Shown piece after piece: positions 1-7,796 of a stretch of DNA of 38,146 nucleotides. The translations under genes were made by a program, and so were the position numbers. The notes under the pieces are model-generated. The model searched no databases, was not told where the DNA came from, and saw only the letters and a program-made list of their open reading frames with translations. Source of the DNA: Acidimicrobiaceae bacterium (GTDB taxonomy: Bacteria; Actinomycetota; Acidimicrobiia; Acidimicrobiales; UBA8592); NCBI GenBank assembly GCA_002722525.1, contig PBMJ01000027.1:1-38146 (forward strand). The letters run 5' to 3'. How positions within the stretch are numbered: position 1 is the stretch's first letter; every line of letters starts with the position of its first letter.

Positions 1-774
1 ATTCAGCTTACGCTCGAGGAAAATATAGCAACCGTCACAATAAATAGGCCCAGCGTCAAAAATGCGATAACAAGTGAAATGTGGGATGAGCTCCAACGGG
101 TTTTCATTGAGCTTGGCTACACAGATGATGTCCGTGCAGTTATCGTTACCGGAGCCGGTGACGATTTTTGTTCCGGAGCAGATGTAAGTGGTATGGCCAG
201 TCGCAGTGAAGGGCCTCGCCTGCACCAGCTTGAATCTATGCGCAAAGTTGGCGATTGCTGCCTTTCATTATTCAACATGCCAAAAGTGACCATTGCAAAA
301 GTACCTGGAGTTGCGGTAGGGGCAGGCATGAATCTCGCATTATGCTGTGACCTTGTTGTCGCCTCTGAGAATGCTCGCTTTAGCGAGATCTTCGCGAAAC
401 GAGGGTTATCAGTCGATTTTGGAGGCTCATTTCTTCTGCCAAGAATTGTCGGCCTCCAAAAAGCAAAGGAACTTGTCCTTCTAGCAGAAGTGCTCTCAGC
501 TGAAGAAGCCGACAGAATGGGGCTAATTAATTATGTTGTTCCACATGATCAACTCGATGATAAGGCCCTAGAGTTAGCTAAAAAAGCAGCGAGCGGCCCT
601 CCTCGAGCTTTAGCTATGAGCAAAGCCATGTTGAATAAATCTTTCGCAAATTCTCTTCAAGATGCGCTGGATCAAGAGGGAACGTCCCAGACTGTCAATT
701 TCACAACAAAAGATATATCAGAAGCTATGAAAGCATTTCAAGAAAAGCGCCCTCCAAGGTTTAGCGGTTGGTAG
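1..774 (+). CDS. enoyl-CoA hydratase/isomerase family protein (5' end outside window)
   Basis: The frame is already open at base 1, with crotonase-like residues (ATVTINRP) before the first internal Met at 79, so the true start lies upstream. The protein is a crotonase-fold enzyme that would hydrate or isomerise enoyl-CoA thioesters in fatty acid or aromatic acid breakdown in the cytosol. The two oxyanion-hole segments are visible as CSGADVSGM and AVGAGMNLAL. The region GLSVDFGGSFLLPRIVG resembles the PaaG-like subgroup more than classical two-Glu hydratases, so the exact reaction (hydratase or isomerase) cannot be fixed. The C-terminus ends in the usual F-x-E-KRPPRFSGW. The stop overlaps the next gene's start by 7 nt. 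Family certain, substrate unknown. Confidence 0.9.
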   Translation: MQLTLEENIATVTINRPSVKNAITSEMWDELQRVFIELGYTDDVRAVIVTGAGDDFCSGADVSGMASRSEGPRLHQLESMRKVGDCCLSLFNMPKVTIAKVPGVAVGAGMNLALCCDLVVASENARFSEIFAKRGLSVDFGGSFLLPRIVGLQKAKELVLLAEVLSAEEADRMGLINYVVPHDQLDDKALELAKKAASGPPRALAMSKAMLNKSFANSLQDALDQEGTSQTVNFTTKDISEAMKAFQEKRPPRFSGW

Positions 775-1145
775 AAACGCATCGTCTGCATATCATTGCG
801 CCACTGATCGCTATATCTGCTCTGCTAATTGTGATTTTATCTAGCTGCGGTTCTTCTTCTGCACCTCAAATACCCGTTGGCCCTAACGGAGAGAGCGATA
901 CTGAGTTGTCGACGGGAAGGGCAGTTTGGACTAAGCACTGTGCTAGCTGCCATGGGAGTTCTGGACAAGGAGGAAGAGGGCACAAGCTCAATGATGGGGA
1001 AATATTCAGAATTTATCCAGAGGTAGATGGATTACTAAATGTTATTTCCGTTGGCAAAGGGCAAGGTATGCCAGCTTTCGGTTCCAAGCTCTCTGACGAA
1101 GAAATAGCTGCAGTCTCCAGGTACATACGAGAAATACTAAATTAA
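768..1145 (+). CDS. lipoprotein mono-heme cytochrome c
   Basis: This 125-residue protein has an N-terminal hydrophobic segment (about residues 9-25) ending in a lipobox LSSC with Cys27 as the likely lipidated residue. It would be anchored outside the cytoplasmic membrane. The heme c motif CASCH lies at residues 58-62 and a probable axial Met101 sits in GQGMPAF, so it is a small class I electron carrier (cytochrome_CBB3-like). The start is TTG at 768, overlapping the preceding stop; no better Met exists before the signal sequence. It probably donates electrons in aerobic respiration, but the partner oxidase is not in this window. SURF1 elsewhere in the window is consistent with a heme-copper oxidase in the cell. 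Confidence 0.85.
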   Translation: MVETHRLHIIAPLIAISALLIVILSSCGSSSAPQIPVGPNGESDTELSTGRAVWTKHCASCHGSSGQGGRGHKLNDGEIFRIYPEVDGLLNVISVGKGQGMPAFGSKLSDEEIAAVSRYIREILN

Positions 1146-1158
1146 GCCTGTATTTGCG

Positions 1159-1223
1159 TATCTAGGGTCAAAGTAGAATCGCCCAGTTACACACTCCAAC
1201 GAATAAAAAAAGTACCCTAGATA
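1159..1223. repeat. 10-bp perfect inverted repeat upstream of xerC
   Basis: TATCTAGGGT at 1159-1168 and its exact reverse complement ACCCTAGATA at 1214-1223 flank 45 bases. The right arm ends one base before the xerC ATG and covers most of a TACCCT -10 candidate. It could be a paired operator (arm centres 55 bp apart, about five helical turns) or, if transcription starts upstream, an RNA stem over the start codon. No protein is known for it here. Confidence 0.45.
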
Positions 1224-1224
1224 T
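1213..1224 (+). promoter_or_regulatory. -10 element for a leaderless xerC transcript (candidate)
   Basis: TACCCT at 1213-1218 matches TANNNT and is followed by six bases (AGATAT) and then ATG at 1225. No Shine-Dalgarno precedes the ATG. This is the spacing expected if transcription starts on the A of ATG. No good -35 is seen. Confidence 0.45.
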
Positions 1225-2106
1225 ATGGCATGGGACACTGAATCATTCCTTTCTTCATTAATTTCCGTTAGTGATGCCACTGCATCCGTCTATAAGAGAG
1301 ACTTGAATGCGTTCATAAACTGGAGTGCAGAAACGGATGTCTATGAGCCTGAGGAGGTTAGTCGCCGGCACATTAGACATTATCTCGCATGGTTGCAGGA
1401 GAAAAACTATGCTCGCCGAACAATAGCCAGAAAAACATCAGCCCTGCGAAGGTATTTTCGATGGTCCCAGCAGAATGGAGTAACCTCCACTGATCCATGT
1501 ATTGAAGTTCAAGCAGCCCTCGGAGAGGGAAGGCTTCCAAGAGTCCTAAAGCAACAAGAGATCAAGGTGCTCTTAGATTCTCCAAGGGCATCAGTTCTCG
1601 ACCAAGATGGACCTCGACGTCTTAGAGACGACGCGGTGTTGGAATTGCTCTATGGGAGCGGGCTTCGAGTGAGCGAGTTATGTGCACTCACCTTGAAGTC
1701 ATTTGATTTTGAAAAAAATCTGGTGCGCGTTCTCGGTAAAGGAAATAAAGAGCGGCTTGTCCCTTTGTCGAAAAAATCAGTCAAGGCGATTAATGCATGG
1801 ATATCCGAAGGTAGGCCTGAGTTTCTGACTCAGGAACGGAGTCATAAGTCCCTTTTCGTTAATCTTCGTGGCAAGCCTCTTACTCCTCGAGATCTAAGGA
1901 GGCTCATCGACCGAAGAGCTCTTTCTCCAACGAATCCTCATGCATTTAGACATACATACGCTACTCATCTTCTCGACGGAGGGGCGGATCTCCGAGAAGT
2001 ACAAGAACTGCTCGGTCATGCTGATCTTGGTTCAACCCAAATATACACACATGTAAGTAAGGAAAGGCTCAAGAAAGTTCATAAGGATACTCACCCCCGG
2101 GCTTAG
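1225..2106 (+). CDS. xerC: tyrosine recombinase XerC
   Basis: This 293-residue site-specific recombinase would resolve chromosome dimers at dif with a XerD partner. The N-terminal SAM-like core-binding domain covers about residues 5-90 and the catalytic domain about 105-290. The full catalytic set is visible: Arg148 in GSGLRVSEL, Lys172 in GKGNKERLVP, His239 and Arg242 in HAFRHTYATHLL, His265 in LLGHADL, and the nucleophile Tyr274 in TQIYTHV. Its place just upstream of rpsB matches the xerC neighbourhood in other actinobacteria, which favours XerC over XerD or an integron or phage integrase; no att site or cargo is nearby. The ATG has no Shine-Dalgarno (see promoter entry). Confidence 0.88.
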   Translation: MAWDTESFLSSLISVSDATASVYKRDLNAFINWSAETDVYEPEEVSRRHIRHYLAWLQEKNYARRTIARKTSALRRYFRWSQQNGVTSTDPCIEVQAALGEGRLPRVLKQQEIKVLLDSPRASVLDQDGPRRLRDDAVLELLYGSGLRVSELCALTLKSFDFEKNLVRVLGKGNKERLVPLSKKSVKAINAWISEGRPEFLTQERSHKSLFVNLRGKPLTPRDLRRLIDRRALSPTNPHAFRHTYATHLLDGGADLREVQELLGHADLGSTQIYTHVSKERLKKVHKDTHPRA

Positions 2107-2201
2107 AGACCTCAGACATCGCAAATCTAGTTGTTATAGAAGTGGGAGATGGATTTCTGCTGGTAGACTTCTCTCTGTTCTGAAATCAGATCAAAAATTC
2201 A

Positions 2202-2258
2202 CCTGAAGCTAACCACGGTCGTTTTCGAGCGCAAACTTCAGGGTTCGTTTAACCGTGG
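2202..2258 (+). promoter_or_regulatory. rpsB 5' leader, candidate H-type pseudoknot
   Basis: Two perfect 7-bp complementarities are interleaved. CCTGAAG (2202-2208) pairs with CTTCAGG (2236-2242), and CCACGGT (2213-2219) pairs with ACCGTGG (2252-2258). The order A-B-A'-B' is that of an H-type pseudoknot, with connecting loops of 4, 16 and 9 nt. The last strand directly abuts the Shine-Dalgarno AAGGAG (2259-2264) before ATG 2271. S2 is known to autoregulate through its leader in gamma-proteobacteria; whether this structure does the same is inference. Confidence 0.55.
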
Positions 2259-2270
2259 AAGGAGAAATTA

Positions 2271-3164
2271 ATGTCACCAGTTGTCACAATGAGTCAACTT
2301 CTAGAAGCAGGGGTCCATTTTGGCCATCAGACGAGACGTTGGAATCCAAAAATGCAGAGATTTATTTTTGGTGAGCGTAACGGGATATATCTACTCGATT
2401 TAAATCAAACCCTCGACTGTTTGGCTGCTGCATACACCCAAGTAAGAGATACCGTTGCAGGCGGTGGATTGGTTCTATTTGTCGGGACCAAGAAACAAAC
2501 TAGAGACTCCGTTGAACAGTACGCCGAACGGTGCGCCCAACCTTATGTAAACCAAAGATGGCTGGGCGGCATGCTTACAAATTTCGAAACAATGGCCAAA
2601 CGCGTTGCGAAAATGAAGGAATATCAACGTATGAGGGAATCCGGTGAGTTTGATGAGATGCCAAAGAAAGAAGCACTTATGCTCTCTAGAGAACTAGCAA
2701 AACTTGAGCGCAACCTAGGTGGTATCAGAACCATGCGTAGTCGGCCACAAATCGTTTTTGTGCTCGACACCAAAAAAGAACACATCGCAGTTACTGAAGC
2801 GAATAAGCTAGGCATCCCAGTGATAGCTGTTGTTGACACTAATTGTGACCCCGATGTTATCGACTACGTTATCCCAGGAAATGATGATGCTATCCGGTCA
2901 AGTGAACTCATGTGCCGAGTCATATGTGAAGCTGTAGAAGAAGGTCAATTAATAGCCTCCAAGAAACTCGGTAGTGAACCGCCTGTGCCAGAAGTGAACC
3001 AAGAGAGAACTGAAGAAGATGAAAAGGCGATAGCTGAGGAGCAAGAGCAGGCAAAAAAGGCTGCTGCAGAGGCATTCCGCGAAAAGGAGAAGAAAATAGC
3101 TGAAGAAATTGCATCCTCACCAGCCGAAGAATCGTCCGAACAAGAAAACCAAGAAACTAGTTAG
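2271..3164 (+). CDS. rpsB: 30S ribosomal protein S2
   Basis: S2 binds the 30S subunit late in assembly and helps recruit S1. The N-terminus ([21 protein letters not shown]) and the blocks [19 protein letters not shown] and [12 protein letters not shown] are diagnostic. At 297 residues it is longer than the E. coli protein (241). The excess is a C-terminal tail from about residue 235, rich in Glu, Lys and Ala and likely helical or disordered. AAGGAG lies 6 nt before the ATG. The next gene tsf starts 10 nt after the stop, forming the standard rpsB-tsf pair. Expression is probably controlled through the leader structure described separately. Confidence 0.98.
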   Translation: MSPVVTMSQLLEAGVHFGHQTRRWNPKMQRFIFGERNGIYLLDLNQTLDCLAAAYTQVRDTVAGGGLVLFVGTKKQTRDSVEQYAERCAQPYVNQRWLGGMLTNFETMAKRVAKMKEYQRMRESGEFDEMPKKEALMLSRELAKLERNLGGIRTMRSRPQIVFVLDTKKEHIAVTEANKLGIPVIAVVDTNCDPDVIDYVIPGNDDAIRSSELMCRVICEAVEEGQLIASKKLGSEPPVPEVNQERTEEDEKAIAEEQEQAKKAAAEAFREKEKKIAEEIASSPAEESSEQENQETS

Positions 3165-3174
3165 AGGTATGACG

Positions 3175-3969
3175 ATGGCAGATTTTACGGCGAAAGATGT
3201 TCAAAAGCTCAGACAGGCGTCTGGGGCAGGAATGATGGATGCTAAAAAAGCTCTTGATGAAGCTTCAGGAGATTTTGAAGCTGCCTTTCAAGCTTTACGT
3301 GAAAAAGGCCTTGCAAAAGCTGATAGTAGGAGCGACCGAGAGAGTTCTAACGGGGCAATTGCAGTCTCACGCGGAGAGTCGGCCGCTGCAATTGTAGAGC
3401 TGAAATCTGAAACAGACTTTTCTGCAAAAGCTGAAGACTTTCTTTTATTAGCTAAGAAGTTGGCAGATTTAGTTCTTGCTGAAGGAGACGAGGCGGTATC
3501 GCAGATTACTGATGCGATAGATGATTTAAGAATTTCGAAGAAAGAAAATATCCAACTTGGACTAGTGCGTAAAATCCAAGTTCCAGAAAATGCCATCATG
3601 GATGCTTATCTACACACCGATCAAGAGGGTAGGGGAATTAACGGGGTAGTAGTCGTTGCTGAAGGAATTTCAGAGGAAGACCTCCACGAAGTTGCACTCC
3701 ATATTGCATTTGCAAAGCCAACTGCATTAAGCAGAGAAGAAGTTCCAGAGGAAGAGATAGCCAAAGAGCGAGAGAGCGCATTGGGGGTTACCAAAGCCGA
3801 AGGAAAACCCGAAGCAGCTTGGGAGAAAATAGTAGAAGGTCGAGTGTCTAAATGGCTCAGCGAGCGTGTTCTCCTTGAACAAGGTATTTTTGGAGAAAAA
3901 GAAACCGTAGCTCAGCGAATTGGTAACGGTAAAATAGTGGAGTTTGCACAGGCCTACATTGGAGAATAG
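3175..3969 (+). CDS. tsf: translation elongation factor Ts
   Basis: EF-Ts is the nucleotide exchange factor for EF-Tu. The N-terminal UBA-like domain (FTAKDVQKLRQASGAGMMDAKKAL) and the EF-Tu contact motif TDFSAK (TDFVAK in many species) are present. The usual coiled-coil or dimerisation region lies in the second half. I choose ATG 3175 (MADFTAKD, 264 residues) over ATG 3169 because the only Shine-Dalgarno, AGAGG at 3163-3167, is 7 nt from 3175 but only 1 nt from 3169. A still earlier in-frame start inside rpsB would add a basic extension unlike the family. The length is close to other actinobacterial EF-Ts. Confidence 0.97.
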   Translation: MADFTAKDVQKLRQASGAGMMDAKKALDEASGDFEAAFQALREKGLAKADSRSDRESSNGAIAVSRGESAAAIVELKSETDFSAKAEDFLLLAKKLADLVLAEGDEAVSQITDAIDDLRISKKENIQLGLVRKIQVPENAIMDAYLHTDQEGRGINGVVVVAEGISEEDLHEVALHIAFAKPTALSREEVPEEEIAKERESALGVTKAEGKPEAAWEKIVEGRVSKWLSERVLLEQGIFGEKETVAQRIGNGKIVEFAQAYIGE

Positions 3970-4056
3970 TTTCAGATCATCTACTCTTGTCGAGATGCAA
4001 ATTAAGCTAGCTCGTGGTAGCAATGAGGTAGCGAACTCGTAAAGGGCAAAATTACT

Positions 4057-4800
4057 GTGCAAAAAAAGACATCCAACTTACTAAATGGCCAATGGGGTCG
4101 AGTAGTGCTGAAAGTATCTGGTGAAGCCTTTGCCGGCGATGAGGGGCACGGCATTGATGGGCATGTAGTTCAGGAGATAGCCCGTCAAATTGTTAAAGTC
4201 CGGTCTGAATTCGATGTCGAGCTAGCTGTTGTTGTAGGCGGAGGGAACATATGGAGAGGTATGGTTGGCACTGGTGCTGGGATGGATAGAGCCCAAGCCG
4301 ATTATATGGGTATGTTAGCCACCGTGATAAATGGGTTGGCTCTGCAAGATACTCTAGAACAACTAGGTCAACCTACTCGAGTACAAACCGCCATACATAT
4401 GAGCCAGGTCGCCGAGCCATATATTCGCCGTCGCGCTATCCGACATTTGGAGAAAGGGCGAATCGTTATATTTGCTGCTGGAACAGGTAACCCATTCTTC
4501 ACCACTGATACCACAGCAGCTTTAAGAGCAGTAGAAATCGAAGCAGGGGCGCTACTAAAGGGAACACATTCAGGAATTCAGGGAGTCTATGATGATGACC
4601 CAAGAGTCAACCCAGATGCTGAATTATTGACCGAGGTGACTTACATCGATGTACTGCAGAAAGGGTTAAAAGTTATGGACTCAACTGCTATTTCATTATG
4701 TATGGATAATAATTTGCCAATCGTGGTTTTTGACTTAATGGGAGATGGAAATGTCGGGTCCATCCTTGCAGGGGAAGCAGTAGGTACTGTTGTTAAATAA
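4057..4800 (+). CDS. pyrH: uridylate kinase (UMP kinase)
   Basis: PyrH phosphorylates UMP to UDP as a hexamer of the amino-acid-kinase fold. Seen are the N-terminal [13 protein letters not shown] phosphate loop, [10 protein letters not shown], the UMP-binding [17 protein letters not shown], and [17 protein letters not shown]. The 247-residue length is normal. The GTG start is chosen because AAAGGG (4042-4046) lies about 10 nt upstream and the family core begins shortly after. The 87-nt gap after tsf holds a direct GGTAGC repeat but no clear promoter or terminator, so pyrH is probably cotranscribed with tsf; frr follows 12 nt after its stop. Confidence 0.97.
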   Translation: MQKKTSNLLNGQWGRVVLKVSGEAFAGDEGHGIDGHVVQEIARQIVKVRSEFDVELAVVVGGGNIWRGMVGTGAGMDRAQADYMGMLATVINGLALQDTLEQLGQPTRVQTAIHMSQVAEPYIRRRAIRHLEKGRIVIFAAGTGNPFFTTDTTAALRAVEIEAGALLKGTHSGIQGVYDDDPRVNPDAELLTEVTYIDVLQKGLKVMDSTAISLCMDNNLPIVVFDLMGDGNVGSILAGEAVGTVVK

Positions 4801-4812
4801 GGAAGGAAGACG

Positions 4813-5382
4813 ATGAGCGAAGAGCTGATCGAATTAGTAATGCTAGAAATGAGAGAGAAGATGGCTAAGGCCGTTAATCGAACTCGCCAAGAATTTTCAT
4901 CTATTCGAACCGGAAGGCCTAGCCCTGCTTTAGTTGAAAAAATTCCTGTTGATTACTTCGGTAGTGAAGTCCCACTCCAACAACTAGCAAGTTTTTCAGT
5001 ACCTGAGGCACAGCAGCTAGTTATTTCTCCGTTTGATAAAGGTGCCGTAGAAGCAATAGAAAAGGCCATCCAAATAGCGGATTTAGGTATTAGCCCATCG
5101 AACGATGGTTCTGTTCTTCGCCTTTCGTTTCCTCCACTTACCGAAGAGCGAAGAAAACAGCTCGTAAAGGTAGTTCGGTCGTTGGCTGAGGAAGGTCGAG
5201 TCACCCTTAGGAATGTTCGAAGATCCTCTAGGCAGGACTTAGATGCTCTAGTAAAAGATGGAGAAGTATCTTCCGATTCTGTAAAGAGGGCGGAGGAATC
5301 TGTGGACCAAATTACTAGAGAGCATGAGAATGAAATAAACGCGGCTCTAGGGCAAAAAGAAGAAGAGCTTTTAGAAGTATAA
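4813..5382 (+). CDS. frr: ribosome recycling factor
   Basis: RRF, with EF-G, splits post-termination ribosomes. The sequence is full length (189 residues, family usual about 185) and starts correctly, with GGAAGGA upstream of ATG. Characteristic blocks are FSSIRTGRPSPALVEKI, VDYFG, PEAQQLVISPFDK, IGISPSNDG-like (here LGISPSNDG), LPPLTEERRKQL-like (here FPPLTEERRKQL), and VRRSSRQDLDAL. It sits between pyrH and cdsA, the conserved actinobacterial order. Confidence 0.98.
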   Translation: MSEELIELVMLEMREKMAKAVNRTRQEFSSIRTGRPSPALVEKIPVDYFGSEVPLQQLASFSVPEAQQLVISPFDKGAVEAIEKAIQIADLGISPSNDGSVLRLSFPPLTEERRKQLVKVVRSLAEEGRVTLRNVRRSSRQDLDALVKDGEVSSDSVKRAEESVDQITREHENEINAALGQKEEELLEV

Positions 5383-5402
5383 GATTTACTTAAAGGAGTG
5401 CG

Positions 5403-6569
5403 ATGGATACATCTGATGAAAGAGACAATGAGGAGTCAGGCTTGGCAGATCGCCATGGCCTGCCCCACTGGACTGAAGAAGGGACAGGGGAAGTGCCTCG
5501 GGTTCCTTCAGATTCATCTGAGGGTTTAGATACATGGACCTCTTTAAGTTCCGGGCCTAAATGGGCTGATGACCCCGATGGTTCCGCCATTTCTGAAGGA
5601 GAGTCAAGTCTCCAAGCTGCCCCGAAAAGAGTCGACCTCACTATTGGCGGGGATCCGTCTTCCGAAGACTTCTTTTCATATGAACAAAGTAAAACTTTGC
5701 CCGAAGTAACTGATTCCATCATTGCTGAAGGAAAAAAATCCAGGCGAGGTGCTAGGGGAAGTAGTGATCTCCTGACTCGAATAGCTACTGGGGTTGTTCT
5801 GGGTGGTGTAGCTATTCTCTGCCTAGCAATTAGTAAGCTTTTATCACTTTTACTTATCGCTGTTGTTTTACTCGCGGCATCAGCGGAGTTCTTTGGGAGC
5901 TTACGAAAGGTCGGTTATCAGCCGGCCACTCTTCTTGGGATGGTTAGCATAGTCGCTATGCCTTTATCTGTGTATTGGAGAGGTGAAGGGGCTATGGGCC
6001 TTGTCCTCTTCCTTTCAATTGTCGCCGGCGTTTTGTGGTACCTCCTAGGGATAGGCGGGGCACGTCCTGTCCCTAACTTAGCGGTGGTTATTTTAGGCAT
6101 AGTCTACATAGGGGTGCTGGGATCCTTTGGGGTGCTTCTTTTAGACTCCCCTGAAGGGCGAGGGCTATTACTAGCTGCAATTCTTCTAGCTGCTGGTTAC
6201 GATATCGGTGGATATTTTATCGGGCGAGCTCTAGGGCGCTCTCCGCTAACAGAAGTTAGTCCAAACAAAACAATCGAAGGATTGATCGGTGGAGCGATTT
6301 CCACGGTGGGTGTTTCTGTCCTCCTATCGTTGTTTGATGTCGGGCCTTTTGATGGAACTCCTTTTGGTTTCAGCGATACATTGATCGTAGGCATTGTTGT
6401 AGCATTCATTGCGCCTATCGGTGATCTAGCAGAATCTCTAATTAAAAGAGATCTAAGGATTAAGGATATGGGTACGATTCTTCCTGGGCATGGCGGAATC
6501 TTAGATCGGTGCGATGCGCTGTTATTTGTCCTTCCAACTGTTTACTTTGTGGTGAAAATTTTGGCGTAA
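5403..6569 (+). CDS. cdsA: phosphatidate cytidylyltransferase with a long acidic N-terminal extension
   Basis: CdsA makes CDP-diacylglycerol from CTP and phosphatidic acid in the membrane. The enzyme core occupies about residues 120-388, with roughly eight hydrophobic segments and the family signature near the C-terminus: ESLIKRDLRIKDMG, then LPGHGGILDRCDALL. The first ~115 residues are unlike the core family: hydrophilic, Asp/Glu/Ser/Pro rich, predicted disordered and cytoplasmic. They carry a compact element LPHWTEEGTGEVPRV (residues 20-34) and a second Trp-containing stretch (WTSLSSGPKWADD). The ATG has AAAGGAG 5 nt upstream, so the extension is probably translated. This CdsA would feed PgsA, also in this window. 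Confidence 0.94.
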   Translation: MDTSDERDNEESGLADRHGLPHWTEEGTGEVPRVPSDSSEGLDTWTSLSSGPKWADDPDGSAISEGESSLQAAPKRVDLTIGGDPSSEDFFSYEQSKTLPEVTDSIIAEGKKSRRGARGSSDLLTRIATGVVLGGVAILCLAISKLLSLLLIAVVLLAASAEFFGSLRKVGYQPATLLGMVSIVAMPLSVYWRGEGAMGLVLFLSIVAGVLWYLLGIGGARPVPNLAVVILGIVYIGVLGSFGVLLLDSPEGRGLLLAAILLAAGYDIGGYFIGRALGRSPLTEVSPNKTIEGLIGGAISTVGVSVLLSLFDVGPFDGTPFGFSDTLIVGIVVAFIAPIGDLAESLIKRDLRIKDMGTILPGHGGILDRCDALLFVLPTVYFVVKILA

Positions 6570-6635
6570 TCAGTCGGCCGATATCAAAAATCACTAAATA
6601 AACATCTATGCTTTTATATGAGGTAGAGATTATCA

Positions 6636-7796
6636 ATGACTTCATTAGCGATATTTGGCTCCACGGGTTCCATCGGCGAACAGACACTTGATGTTATTAG
6701 GGCCGATAGAGCCGGTTTCGAAATAAAGGTATTGGCTGCCGGAAATTCGACTTCTCGGATACTTGAACAAATCAACGAATTCAAACCTGAATTCGTGATC
6801 ATGGCTGACTCCGATTCTGCTAAGAAAGTCCAAGATGCTTCTCCAGGAGTAGAGGTTGCTTGTGGAGAAAGCGCATTAAGAGAAGCTGCAAGTACAGCTG
6901 AAGTTGTCGTAAATGCTGTCGTTGGCTTTGCAGGTTTGCCTGTCACGATGGAAGCGCTTAAGTCAGGGCGCAGGCTCGCATTGGCGAATAAAGAATCCTT
7001 AATATCCGCAGGCCCAGTTGTTCAAATCGCAAGAGAAACTCCAGGGAGTGAACTTATTCCTGTAGATAGTGAACATTGTGCTCTTCACCAATGCCTTTAT
7101 GGCGGAAATAACAATGCTGAAGATATAAATAAGCTTCTTGTTACTGCTAGTGGAGGTCCATTTCGTGAGTGGCACCCAGATGAATTATCCAATGTTAGAA
7201 AAGAAGAAGCCCTTAACCACCCGACATGGAATATGGGTCCAAAAATTACAGTCGATTCCTCTACCTTGATGAACAAAGGGTTGGAGGTGATTGAAGCTCA
7301 TGAACTTTTTCATGTCGACTATGAAGAAATTGAAGTAGTTATACATCCACAATCTGTCGTTCATTCAATGGTTGAATTCACTGATGGCTCTGTTCTGGCT
7401 CAGCTTTCTATGCCCGATATGCGCCTTCCCATTTCGTATGCGCTGCACTATCCAAACCGATCACGAAAACTTTATGGCCAAATTAATTGGGATGACCTAT
7501 CTCAATTAACTTTTGAAACCCCTGATATGGGTAAGTTCCCATGTTTAAGTCTTGCCTACAATGCGGGTAAAGCTGGAAAGACAGCTCCAGCGTGGTTAAA
7601 TGCTGCTAATGAAGTAGCAGTTGAGGCATTTCTGCAAGACAAGATTAAATGGAAAGAAATTGCTGAAGTGATTGAGCGGACTATGGATTCGTATCCTGCT
7701 TTTTCGGCTGATACGGAACAATCTATTTATGAAGCAGATGCAAGCTCTAGAAGAGTTGCCGAGCAGTGTGTAGGTCGGATTTATGGGCAAAACTGA
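6636..7796 (+). CDS. dxr: 1-deoxy-D-xylulose 5-phosphate reductoisomerase
   Basis: Dxr converts DXP to MEP with NADPH, the committed step of the MEP isoprenoid pathway. The NADPH-binding loop GSTGSIG is at residues 8-14, and NKESLI, the metal and substrate segments DSEHCALHQC, TVDSSTLMNKGLEVIEAHELF and HPQSVVHSMVEF are intact. 386 residues is normal. GAGGTAG lies about 10 nt before the ATG. The 66-nt gap after cdsA contains a TCGGCCGA palindrome but no terminator. The end overlaps rseP by 14 nt, so the two are translationally coupled. IspG, a later step of the same pathway, follows rseP. Confidence 0.97.
   Translation: MTSLAIFGSTGSIGEQTLDVIRADRAGFEIKVLAAGNSTSRILEQINEFKPEFVIMADSDSAKKVQDASPGVEVACGESALREAASTAEVVVNAVVGFAGLPVTMEALKSGRRLALANKESLISAGPVVQIARETPGSELIPVDSEHCALHQCLYGGNNNAEDINKLLVTASGGPFREWHPDELSNVRKEEALNHPTWNMGPKITVDSSTLMNKGLEVIEAHELFHVDYEEIEVVIHPQSVVHSMVEFTDGSVLAQLSMPDMRLPISYALHYPNRSRKLYGQINWDDLSQLTFETPDMGKFPCLSLAYNAGKAGKTAPAWLNAANEVAVEAFLQDKIKWKEIAEVIERTMDSYPAFSADTEQSIYEADASSRRVAEQCVGRIYGQN

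Noticed and set aside
1225-2106. Integrase of a mobile element
   Set aside because: The tyrosine recombinase sits in the standard xerC position before rpsB, with no attachment site, excisionase or cargo genes nearby.
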